A DNA stretch of 64,000 nucleotides, from the NCBI GenBank assembly GCA_002633005.1, contig NMRA01000651.1, forward strand, positions 56,096 to 120,095, in the 5' to 3' direction. The notes under the pieces were generated by a model. It ran no database searches. It had not been told where the DNA came from and saw nothing but the letters and a program-made list of their open reading frames with translations. This stretch comes from Phoronis australis (taxonomy: Eukaryota > Phoronida > Phoronidae). Positions within the stretch are counted from its first letter, which is position 1. Each line of letters starts with the position of its first letter. Both the position numbers and the translations under genes were made by a program. This document shows, one piece after another, positions 10,418 through 19,930 of this stretch.

Positions 10418-13400
10418 GTAAGCTGTTACTGTTGACTTCGTGTAGTAGTTTGTGTGTGTGTGTGTGCGTGTGCGTGTGCGTGTGTGCTCGAAATTTTTCT
10501 TGAATGGCTGATGTTAATGTCAATCTCAGTACGGCGTGGAAAATATGTTGCAAACATTTTAAGTCTGGTCAGTGGTCCCGATGGCTCAGTGGCTAGAGCA
10601 TCTGCACGGTTACTAGAAGGTCCTGGGTTTGAGTCCCGGTTGGGGGTAGAAATCTTTTCAGACTTATGTATATTCATTAGGTCATGGGATGTGGCCAACA
10701 TATGGCGTGTTGACTTGACTTAAAATGTTTGCAACAAAAGCCAGTGTTTAATTTTTTTTTGAAAGCATTTGAACAGGCGTTGTGTTGTACCATTTTGTTT
10801 AATTTCAAGAACTTCACTTAAAAACACTTTTTCTGTGTTCTGGTTGTTACTTGCTAGTGTCGCATTTGCCGTCTTGAAATGACTTGTATTTGACTTACTG
10901 TTTGTACCTGTGTTGCAGCCATATACCCACAATTGATGCTGTGCTACTGACATACCCAGACATCTATCACCTGGGTGCCTTGCCACACCTAGTGGGAAAG
11001 TGTGGCCTTTCTTGTCCCATTTATGCCACCATACCTGTGTACAAGATGGGACAGATGTTCATGTATGATTTGTACCAGGTACTGTATTCTAGTTACCAAA
11101 ACTACCACTATAACTTAAGCAAATGTCACAAATCATTGACAGGTTGTCTAGCCAACTAAACCATACAAGCAATAGTTGACTTGGAGTCATAAGCTGGGCA
11201 CCCACGTCAGTCTTCACTTGGGTCAGATATGTCGTTGCTTAACATTAATGATCCTTTCGAATTACTCTACTTATGTCCTTAGTTGGCAATTCTAAATTAA
11301 GACTTTCTTTTTTAACTCAAAAAATGCATTCGGTGTTGAGCTTTTGTCTCAAAAGTTGGATTTTAAATCGAACATAAAAATAGGAAATGCTATTTGAAAC
11401 ATGGTTTTCACCTTTAGAGGAAACTCCAAACCTGCTAAAATCAGTTGATTCCTTCTTGAGATATCGAATTCTGAAGTTTAGAGTCCTGCTCAAAACACAA
11501 TCAGTAGAAAACACAATTTTGTACGACAATGTCAAACGCTCAGCATTTTGTATGACACTGCCAAACACTCAGCATTTTGTATGACACTGTCAAACAATAG
11601 CATTTTGTTCTTGATTTATGTTCAGAGCTATGCTTGGTGGTCATGACAGTTGTTGAAATGTTTTCTGGTTTCTTCTGTTTTATTTTTCAAACGTATCTAA
11701 CATGAAAAAATAATAATTAGATTTTCACAGCTAAACCTGAAGCACCAATCATATGATTCATTTAAAGGAACAAGGTTGACGTTGAAAATACTGGGAGGAG
11801 TTTAGCAAGATGTGTATACTTTAGGTTTGTAGTGAGTAGAGTTCTGAGGCATTGCTGATGTAGCCAAACGGCATGGGTTCTGTTCAAATTACATTCAGGC
11901 CACAATACAGAGGAATTCAATGTGTTCTTTTTAAATTGCAGTCACGTCACAATACAGAAGAGTTCAATGTGTATTGTTCAAATTGCAGTCCCGTCACAAT
12001 ACTGAAGAATTCAATGTGTTCTGTTCAAGTTACAGTCATGTCACAAAACAGAAGAATTCAATGTGTTCTGCTCAAGTTATAGTCACATCACCATACAGAA
12101 GAATTCAGTGTGGTCTGTTCAAATTGCAGTCACATCACAATACAGAAGACTTCAATGTGTTCTGTTCAAATTACAGTCATGTCACAATACAGGAGAATTC
12201 AGTGTGTTCTGTTCAAATTACAGTCATGTCACAATATAGAAGAATTCAGTGTGTTCTGTTCAAATTACAGTCATGTCACAATACAGGAGAATTCAGTGTG
12301 TTCTGTTCAAATTACAGTCATGTCACAATATAGAAGAATTCAGTGTGTTCTTTTCAAACTGCAGTTATGCCACAATACAGAAGAATTTAATATGTCCTGT
12401 TCAAATTGCAGTCACGCCACAATACAGAAGAATTTAATGTGTTCACGCTGGACGATGTGGACGCAGCTTTTGACAAAATCGTCCAGTTAAAGTATTCTCA
12501 GACAATATCGCTTAGAGGCAAAGGCCACGGCCTCCAGATCACTCCGCTTCCAGCAGGTCACATGATTGGGGGGACACTGTGGAAGATTGTCAAGGATGGA
12601 GAAGAGGAGATTGTTTATGCGGTGGATTATAACCACAAGAAGGAAAGGTGAGTTGCTCTTATTCCACAAATCTGCTGTGTGTGAAACTTTCAGTGGTTTT
12701 GTGTTTCCATAAATCAATCACTTTTTTACATCTTTGAAATACACTTTATTAGGGCTCTTGATTCTTGATAATTTAGAATTACTAATTCATTCGAATTTTG
12801 TTATCAACATTTGTCAATCCATGAAGGTGCAAAATGTGGTAGATGAAGATGCAAAACACTAAATTTGCTACTGGGTGGCACTGCAGTAGAGCAGTCCTAA
12901 AAGTAAAAGTTGACCACACCCTCTCTATAGGAACACATCTGCCTACTGTCATGATGACTATTCATGCGTTTTTTTCGTAGGGTTGCAGACATCAAAGAAA
13001 AAGGCTCAAAAATAATAAAAATCGCCACTAGAAGGTGCAAAAAGGGCGTAATCTATCTATTACTGGGCAGGTGGCATTGTTTGATTCTTAGAAACTTGGT
13101 AGCCAGTTTTCATGAAGGTCAATCAAAGAACTTGGTAGATATTGGGGCAGGTAAAAAATGCCACTAGAGGCTCTACTTAAGTCAGATTCTTCTTGTAATC
13201 AACAGCTACTGTGTTCTCCACAGTGGGAACGCATATACTAGTGGTTCGGCCTGTAGAGAGGTGGACGCCAAAACTGATTTGAAAATAACAAAAATAGCTA
13301 CTAAGGTACACAGAAAATGCTGAATCTGTTCAACATCGTTATTTCAATAGAAACCTGTTTGTCAAATTTCATAAATATTAACTTATCACACACCTGGTAG

Positions 13401-16400
13401 ATTCTTAAGTTTCCTTCTGATTTTCTCAGCTCCGACTGAATTCATCAGAGGTTGCACAGACTTGAAAAAAGCCAGCAGAGGCGGGCGAAACGTTGCCCTT
13501 CTTCCCAAATACGTTCAATAATGACTCATAATTTTCTGCATGTTATTCTCGTACTCAATGAGTCATAACATACATCGATTTTTTATAAAATCTGGTCTAG
13601 GAACCTGGCAAACGTCAAGAATAAAATTTCCACTAGGGGGCATAGTAGTATTAGGATGCATCCAAAAGTGCCCATCATCTGTCGTCAGCACGAAATGTTC
13701 TCCAGAGTCTGACTATTCCTTTTTAAGTTAATTTGATTTGACACTAGGCATCAGTTGGTTTCATTAACAGTTTCAAGTCACATGGACACAAGACATCAGT
13801 AGCTGTCATTAACAGTTTCATGTCGCACGGACGCAAGACACCAGTAGGTGTCATTGACAGTTTCCCATCACACGGACACAAGACATCAGTAGGTTTCATT
13901 AACAGTTTCCCATCACACGGACACAAGACACCAGTGGGTTTCATTAGCAGTTTCAAATCACATGGGCACAAGACATCAGTAGGTTTCATTAACAGTTTCA
14001 CGTCACACAGACACTAGACATCAGTAGGTTTCATTAACAGTTTCAAGTCACATGGACACAAGACACCAGTAGGTGTCATTGACAGTTTCCCATCACACGG
14101 ACACAAGACATCAGTAGGTTTCATTAACAGTTTCAAGTCACATGGACACAAGACACCAGTAGGTGTCATTGACAGTTTCCCATCACACGGACACAAGACA
14201 CCAGTAGGTTTCACTAACAACAGGAAGTTACACTTCTCAGCCATGTCGCAGTCTCTGTGTCAACGGTTTATTGTTACTACAGGGGTGATTACACAATATT
14301 GACAAAAAAGCTGCTGGAAGTCTTTGGTTCACTATTTGACACTCCTGCTACTTAGGCTTGCTCGTATAAAACACAAGGTCTACTCCAAGTATTGTATAAG
14401 GCAATGTTTGATGGCATTACTGATGACAGATATTAGTTTGACATCTGTAACAGGCAACAATGCCGGGTAATTGGTGGCTAGGGGCGGAGGGAAGTGTTAG
14501 CGATGGACAAGGGTGGAATGATCGTGATGAATACAGGAAGGGAAGCTTTTCCCTTTGGAAAATCTCCTCTTCGAGAAAGTACAGGCACCCTTTCTGGTCA
14601 AGTGAGCAAGGGCCCCGCATTGAGTTGTGTGGTGAAATTAAATAATGGCGGTGCTGTGTACTATGTTACTTGACTTGTCTTCAAAATCTTCAAATTGGAT
14701 TGATTGTAATTCTGCCTATTCTTCTAATGTGTATTTGCAGACATCTTAATGGTTGTGTCCTGGAGTCTATATCACGTCCGTCTATTCTCATCACAGACAC
14801 ATACAACGCCCTCTATACACAAGCTCGCCGAAAGCAAAGAGATGAACAGTTAATGAGTAGGAAACACTGTCATTACTACCACCTCATGCTGTGTCTTCCT
14901 TGTAAAACCACATTTTTTGCATCTTATGTATTTTAACTGATATGGCGATTTCGAATTACTAGTTTTGCATGGTTACATGGTAAGCTAAATGAAGGTATTG
15001 CCTGTTCATTGCTTCTGTTTGTTTTGTGGCTATTGCTTAGGCTAGCGACGATGTCCCATTTCCTGTCAAAAACTGTTTTTTGTTTCATTGCAGCTAACAT
15101 CCTGTTGACCATGAGGAATGGTGGTAATGTCCTGGTGGCAGTGGATGCTGCTGGTAGAGTCTTGGAACTTGCACACTTATTGGTAGGTGTTGTGTTTAGG
15201 AGTGCTCACTGTCTGGGGTGCTTTAGGGAACAATTATAGGATTGTAAGACATTTAGCCAAATGCTAGAGCCTGAAATTACTTGTTAGATAACGGCATATT
15301 GCAAAAATTTCAAACATTAGAATATCAAGCATTCCTAAAACTGGAAGTTGACGTCAAATAATCGTTTATTACAGGGTCTTCTTATGGTAACCTCTTCATT
15401 TATTTGTATCAGCTGTTGCACAACTTGTGTGTCGGTTCTTTGCTGTGGTAGTATACAGTGGATAATCTGTTTTAGAAACTTCTGGACAGTTTTTCATTCA
15501 TTGCGGGAATCTATTCAATGATAAGTGGCTTTGTAATTAGCACGCTTGAGTCACACAAGTGAAGATGGCCAGAGGAGTCTGGTTGATGCTAAGAAAAGGG
15601 TGACCTGTTTCCCTATCAAATGAATGTGCTAGGCTTGGGGCTTGACAACAGAAATGTGAACAAAAGTCTGTGACCACAAATCGAGTCCTATTCCGGCATA
15701 TCACACAGTAGTTGAGCCATGTGTCATCAACATGTGTTATTCATGAAGCCGTGAATTTCAACCATTTGGTTTTTATACATAATGGTGTTATGTTAATATA
15801 ATAATAATTGTATGCCTTGATATATGGTTAAACGTCTAAAACTCCTGGAATTTCCCTTTAATGGCCGATTACGTAGCTTTTATGAAACATTTTTGAAATA
15901 CCACTCAAAAACACATGGTGCATCATGTTTTTGAAAGTAACAGAATCTGAAAGTGTTTTGCAACATTTTGAAAACACAAGTTCTTTGAGGAGGAAGGGTA
16001 TGCCTTATTCTCCCTCTTCTTCAATATTCAGTTGCATGTCCACATCCTTATCTCCTTTTGTCTTCTTCATCACTGGTTAATTGTATATAACTCCACTTGT
16101 GACAGCTTATGCACTTACCATGTATAAACTTATGCGTCTCTCATCTGTTTTTCATTCATGATTCTGATTTATCGCCAAATTTCTTGCATCATTTCCACAA
16201 TGTTTAGAAACACGTTTTAGATAGTTGTGGAACTGTACCATAGTATACCCTGGCCTATAATAATGTGCTGTAAAGTGCATTCAAAATATGTTTTTGCAAA
16301 AATGTTATAGGACGGTGTAGACCAGGCTTGTATTTAATAAAGCATGTAGCTGGAGTGCTGGTGGAACTATCATACTGATTAGTGTGTGAAGCTAATCCGA

Positions 16401-18080
16401 TTACTTCTGTGCCTATTAGTGACAATTTTGTTTTGTTACATTTGCCATTATCTTCACAGTTCGTTTAGTATTTTTTATGAAATTTCACAAAAAGGTTGTC
16501 ATGATGCTTTTCCATGTGTGTTGTATTGTGCGCCATCTATTGGCCCACTGACTGCTTCTTCTGATGTCCCTGTAGGGAAGCCTAGTTGAATGATTGCAAG
16601 GTTTTCAATGTGACATGAGGCTCACGATTTTGTCACAATAAAGAACGAGTGCGAAACTAGGGTGGTTTTCACTGTTCATTGTGCATCAAGTCTCGGGCCC
16701 TAGATTTTAGTCCCATTGTAGAATTGTTTTGGCTTTAGACACGAAACCATCACTCAGATATTTTTGCATCTTCAAAAAACTATAAAAAGCCATTTCTCCC
16801 AACCCCTTGTCCTAGTGTGTTCGGAAGTTGCTCTGACATCGCTCTAAATTTGAGGTGTTCTCGATATGCATATTGGCGCAGTGCAGATCTGCGTACTATC
16901 ATTCTATATACTGTTTGGAATGCTGTTTTACTGCGAGGTTCTCTCTCAAGGCCGATTTGTCCTACGCTTCCATTTAATTGTTTCCAAATTTAAATGTTGT
17001 TACAATGGCATTGTGATCCTCAGATGTCCTTGCTCTGACACCCCCTGCTTTGCACAGGTACCAGCTAATTCCAATTGAATGTTAAAATAAATCCGATTTT
17101 GAGTTCAGTTAGATAGACTTGAGGGTAGCAAGTGCAACTTGATGTTTTACTGTGTGTAAACCTGAGTATAATGATACATCTTGTGGCTGTAACCTTTGTC
17201 ATATACAATTGTTTGAATTATTTAAATTTGTCTGCATTAGTCAAGTGTGATGATTGTTGAGTTGACCTTTCTTTTCAACAGGACCAACTGTGGAGGACCC
17301 CAGACTCTGGCCTCATGGCTTACAACTTGGCCCTACTCAACAATGTCAGTTACAATGTAGTAGAGTTTGCCAAGTCGCAGGTACAGTATTTCACATATGG
17401 GCAGTTTGACAAGACATTGAATGTGTGCATATTGAGCCAAAAGGCAAAGTTACTTCTGGTCTTTGTTTCTTTGAAAACTGATTTGGTGATATGGCATTCT
17501 GTGTTGCTCATTTTTTTCAACAAAATCTACTGGAGGAGAGTGGTAGTGTTTGCTGGATTTTCTTTTGTTTGTCTGAAGACAACAGTTGATGTGGGCGGGT
17601 CCTTTATGTTTAAAATTGTGAGGCACGGGTTTCAAATTTAGCCTGGACACAGCCCTAAACCAACTACGCTTTTTGGCCCTCAAGGCTTTTTATTTTATGC
17701 AAATCTAACATGAGACAAAAGATTTTTTTCTTGTGAAAATTGCACTTCATCATTCCCCACATCAATATGTCATTCGGCCAGGAAATACAATGCTTCGAAG
17801 AAGTTTTTGGGAGGAAACTTTCAATCATTCAAGTTGCAAAATTTTAACTGTGCGTAAACAAGGGAGGGAATTTGGGCTTTCATTTATCTAAGTTTGTAGA
17901 GTTGTATCAATATTACTGTTATTATGATTATAATTATTAATATTGTTTTTATATCAGGTTGAGTGGATGAGTGACAAGATTATGAGGTCGTTTGAAGACA
18001 ACCGTAACAACCCTTTCCAGTTTAAACACATGCAGCTGTGCCACAGTTTAGCTGAACTGGCGAGAGTGCCAGAACCCAAG
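10269..18080 (+). CDS. CPSF2: CPSF2 (CPSF 100 kDa subunit), N-terminal 324 residues in seven exons
   Basis: Subunit of the nuclear complex that recognises AAUAAA and cleaves pre-mRNA 3' ends; it pairs with the CPSF3 endonuclease and also acts on histone mRNAs. The exons are 10269-10417, 10919-11078, 12412-12647, 14741-14856, 15094-15182, 17282-17380 and 17958-18080. Together they form one open frame of 972 nt with compatible phases (2,0,2,1,0,0,0). The translation matches the known family from [12 protein letters not shown] onward, including [70 protein letters not shown] and [12 protein letters not shown]. This covers the metallo-beta-lactamase fold and part of the beta-CASP domain. The usual His-rich metal motif is replaced by TYPDIYHLG, as expected for the catalytically inactive CPSF2 branch. 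The residues beyond 324 were not found. Confidence 0.95.
10449..10490. repeat. TG/CG-rich microsatellite in CPSF2 intron 1
   Basis: Run of TGTG dinucleotides passing into TGTGCG repeats, about 40 bp, just after exon 1. Confidence 0.9.
10547..10735 (+). repeat. tRNA-derived SINE-like body bounded by 19-bp perfect inverted repeats
   Basis: GATGGCTCAGTGGCTAGAGC (A box) and GGGTTTGAGTCCCGG (B box) lie in a tRNA-like segment at about 10572-10645. It is bounded by GTTGCAAACATTTTAAGTC at 10547-10565 and its exact reverse complement at 10717-10735. A diverged relative without obvious inverted ends is at 19472. It sits in CPSF2 intron 1. Confidence 0.75.
10919..11078 (+). CDS. CPSF2: CPSF2 exon 2 (residues 50-103)
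   Basis: Acceptor TGTGTTGCAG, donor CCAG before GTACTG. Encodes [18 protein letters not shown] and [14 protein letters not shown]. The TYPDIYHLG stretch stands where active relatives have HxHxDH; one His remains. Confidence 0.94.
11524..11612. repeat. 30-bp tandem repeat, about three copies
   Basis: Three copies of a unit like CTCAGCATTTTGTATGACAC followed by TGCCAAACA. Intron 2 of CPSF2. Confidence 0.8.
11892..12411 (+). repeat. 47-bp tandem array of the CPSF2 exon 3 splice-acceptor junction
   Basis: About 11 head-to-tail units of 47 bp, the last one running straight into exon 3, whose own start is the twelfth. Each unit is 33 bp matching the first coding bases of exon 3 (consensus codes for [11 protein letters not shown]) plus 14 bp matching the end of the intron (TGTTCAAATTGCAG). 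Every unit after the first is preceded by AG (TTGCAG, TTACAG or TTATAG). Units 7-10 show a two-unit higher order (7 like 9, 8 like 10). Because 47 is not a multiple of three, the same peptide appears in rotating frames. In the exon 3 frame a TAA lies at 12388-12390. Confidence 0.93.
12412..12647 (+). CDS. CPSF2: CPSF2 exon 3 (residues 104-182)
   Basis: It begins [17 protein letters not shown] directly after TTCAAATTGCAG and ends AAGGAAAG before GTGAGT, phase 2. It contains [12 protein letters not shown] (conserved His of the third metallo-beta-lactamase motif) and YAVDYNHK (conserved Asp). The first 33 coding bases plus 14 intron bases are the template of the tandem array just upstream. Confidence 0.95.
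12890..13680 (-). repeat. Family R modular repeat, degenerate, reverse orientation
   Basis: GCCACTAGAAGGTGC (13023), TGCCACTAGAGGC (13158) and TTTCCACTAGGGGGCA (13627) are reverse-strand forms of the CCCCTAGTGGCAATTTT phrase, spaced by modules. Around 13465-13500 the phrase GGGCGAAACGTTGCCC resembles a phrase seen at the 3' ends of some retroelements, but I cannot assign it. CPSF2 intron 3. Confidence 0.5.
13745..14217. repeat. 45-bp minisatellite in CPSF2 intron 3
   Basis: About 10.5 copies of a 45-bp unit (CATCAGTAGGTTTCATTAAC, then AGTTTCAAGTCACATGGACA, then CAAGA). The unit is 15 codons, so both strands stay open, which explains the repetitive frames. No sign of translation. Confidence 0.95.
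14741..14856 (+). CDS. CPSF2: CPSF2 exon 4 (residues 182-220)
   Basis: Acceptor GTATTTGCAG; encodes [19 protein letters not shown] and [10 protein letters not shown]. The donor that keeps frame with the next exon is ATGA before GTAGGA, a weak site lacking the usual AG before GT. This boundary is chosen by phase (A plus CT giving Thr) and the conserved LxTN reading. Confidence 0.85.
15094..15182 (+). CDS. CPSF2: CPSF2 exon 5 (residues 221-250)
   Basis: Acceptor TTTCATTGCAG, donor TATTG before GTAGGT. Encodes [20 protein letters not shown] and RVLELAHLL, matching the family's GNVL.AVDTAGRVLEL stretch at the start of the beta-CASP region. Confidence 0.93.
15183..17281 (+). other. CPSF2 intron 5
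   Basis: Intron of 2.1 kb. AT-rich, no separate gene seen. A weak family R-like module is at about 16475-16575 (ATGAAATTTCAC ... GCGCCATCTATTGGCCC). Confidence 0.5.
17282..17380 (+). CDS. CPSF2: CPSF2 exon 6 (residues 251-283)
   Basis: Acceptor CTTTTCAACAG, donor TCGCAG before GTACAG, 33 whole codons. Encodes [11 protein letters not shown] and [17 protein letters not shown]. Confidence 0.94.
17958..18080 (+). CDS. CPSF2: CPSF2 exon 7 (residues 284-324)
   Basis: Acceptor TTTTATATCAG, donor CCCAAG before GTGAGC, 41 whole codons. Encodes [19 protein letters not shown] and [20 protein letters not shown]. The intron starts at once with a 25-bp tandem array of this donor. The next conserved block of the family (the VVLAS...GFSRDLF region) was not found downstream. 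Confidence 0.94.
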
Positions 18081-18253
18081 GTGAGCTGTAGTACTAGTGA
18101 TTGAGGTGAGCTGTAGTACTAGTGATTGAGGTGAGCTGTAGTACTAGTGATTGAGGTGAGCTGTAGTACTAGTGATTGAGGTGAGCTGTAGTACTAGTGA
18201 TTGAGGTGAGCTGTAGTACTAGTGATTGAGGTGAGCTGTAGTACTAGTGATTA
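18081..18253 (+). repeat. 25-bp tandem array of the CPSF2 exon 7 splice donor
   Basis: Seven practically identical units starting GTGAGCTGTAGTACTAGTGA at 18081, 18106, 18131, 18156, 18181, 18206 and 18231. The first unit begins exactly at the exon 7 donor. Each later unit recreates a donor (TTGAG before GTGAGC, against AACCCAAG before GTGAGC at the real one). Reading on from exon 7 meets TGA at 18102-18104. Confidence 0.95.
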
Positions 18254-18439
18254 AACAACTGGAATGATGAGTGGAATGAGCAGTCACTGGCCATTTTTGG
18301 AATGTTTTCAATGAGGGTAGCTTCATCAGAGCTTTCTCTCTTTTTTCTCAGACATCACATCACATTCAGACCATGTGCACTTTAGTTAAAACCGGACACA
18401 AGGAGGCAGAACAGAATGTAAGCAATTCTTGAGTAAGTC

Positions 18440-18500
18440 TGATACAAGATTCAAACCTACACCCAGGCCAAACCACTGCGCTATGCTATCCTTGTAGTGT
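18440..18500 (-). repeat. tRNA-derived SINE head, reverse strand
   Basis: On the - strand, GGATAGCATAGCGCAGTGG (A box) is followed by GTAGGTTTGAATC (B box). The spacing is short for a tRNA and no full cloverleaf forms, so it is a SINE relic and not a tRNA gene. Confidence 0.5.
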
Positions 18501-18716
18501 TGGAAATGCAAGCGCTGCAGAAGAGAGGCAGTTAAGTCTGAAGAGACTCATCCTTCTGGGTACCGGTACATTGCATTGGATCTGCTGTCTGCGTTTCCTG
18601 CCTTTTATTCAATCTGCTCTATTTGAACTCAAAAGTTGTGTTCTAATTTTTAGTGATTTTAACTCTACAGAGTTTTCCATGGCAGCTGTTGTAAGAAGTA
18701 GCTGAAACACATCAAA

Positions 18717-19085
18717 TCTGAGCACAAGCAATTTCACACAAATGACCTCCAAATCTGAACACAAGCCATTTCACACAAATGACCTCCAAATCTGAACACA
18801 AGCCATTTCACACAAATGACCTCCAAATCTGAACACAAGCAATTTCACACAAATGACCTCCGAATCTGAATATAAACCACTTCACACAAATGACCTCCAA
18901 ATCTGAACACAAACTACTTCATACAAATGACCTCCAAATCTGAATACAAGCCATTTCACACAAACTTCCAAATCTGATCACAAGCCATTTCACACAAATG
19001 ACCTCCAAACCTAAACACAAAACGTTTCACATGAGTATCTCCAAATCTGAGCACAAACCATTTCACACAAATGACCTCCAAAATC
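18717..19085. repeat. 37-bp minisatellite
   Basis: About ten copies of a unit AATCTGAACACAAGCCATTT then CACACAAATGACCTCCA. One copy is shortened near 18960. Confidence 0.95.
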
Positions 19086-19471
19086 AGAAGAGAAGCTAGT
19101 ATTGTGATGGAAGCAGACACCATATTTATATATGACCTTCGTTGACCTCCTGATTTCTTGGTCGCATGTTACTTGAGCTGGAGTTTACTGGCTGTTATGA
19201 ATCAAAATCAAAGGCATGTAAATTATATGTAAAATTTTCTTCAAAGATCAGAAGCATTTTAAACCTGCAAAAGCCACTTGTTCACAGAATTGTAGAATGT
19301 CTGCAACTTCGTGTCTGCTTATCTTGGATGGTGTATTCTTCCTGAATCAGTATCAGTGTTTCCATTAATTTGATGATCTTTTGTGGCAAATTGATAATTG
19401 ATAAAATATCTGAGAAGATGAACACGAATTTCCTCAAAAGACAAGTTAGTATGTTAGATTTTTGTGTTTGA
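19086..19471. other. Unassigned spacer
   Basis: AT-rich, no coding or repeat structure recognised; presumably CPSF2 intron 7 if the gene continues downstream. Confidence 0.3.
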
Positions 19472-19545
19472 TGAGTGGTTCTGATGACTCAGTAAACTAT
19501 TGCAGAAGGTCCCATGTATGAGGCCAGCTTGGGACAAAAACCGTT
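19472..19545 (+). repeat. Degenerate SINE related to the 10.57 kb copy
   Basis: AGTGGTTCTGATGACTCAGT and GAAGGTCCCATGTATGAGGC line up with AGTGGTCCCGATGGCTCAGT and GAAGGTCCTGGGTTTGAGTC at 10568. The B box is decayed. Confidence 0.55.
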
Positions 19546-19639
19546 TTAAATCAGGTGGTACAAGAATGTTAACTCTGTTAAGGTATCTAATACCATGTGT
19601 ACATGTACTAAATGAATTGGCTCTGGTCATTCGTGATTG

Positions 19640-19930
19640 ACTGAAATCTTTATTTATAGTGGGTAGCCTGTTGTCTCATAGGCTCCACTCAAAACCATGC
19701 TTAAAATAAGTACATAACACATGAAAGGCACGGAATAAATACTCACTAGAAAATAAATAAAAATAAATACATATACCAATTAACGAAAAACACTGTAAAA
19801 ACAAAAACAAGTAAAGCAGTAGAAATAAAGGAAGACACTGAAAAGATTAAATGAAAGACAAAAAATTCAAGTTATATTGAAAATAATTAAAAATGAGATA
19901 AATAGTAAATGAGTATGGTAAATATAAAAA
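19640..19930 (-). repeat. Possible LINE 3' end, reverse strand
   Basis: Read on the - strand this ends with AATAAAGATTTCAGTC, a CR1/L2-like tail, preceded by a GGAGCCTATGAGACAACAGG phrase. The A-rich stretch 19735-19925 may be UTR or simple sequence. There is no coding remnant. Confidence 0.35.

Noticed and set aside
11873-12490. Overlapping open frames of 60-126 codons with repeating Cys/Ser/Gln peptides
   Set aside because: They are three frames of the 47-bp array before CPSF2 exon 3; openness follows from the repeat, not from a gene.
12433-12640. Prokaryotic origin of the window
   Set aside because: CPSF2 exons with GT-AG introns, a family A GPCR, LINEs and SINEs show animal nuclear DNA.
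13744-14244. Regular repeats resembling a CRISPR array
   Set aside because: Units are directly adjacent 45-bp copies without unique spacers, inside an animal intron.
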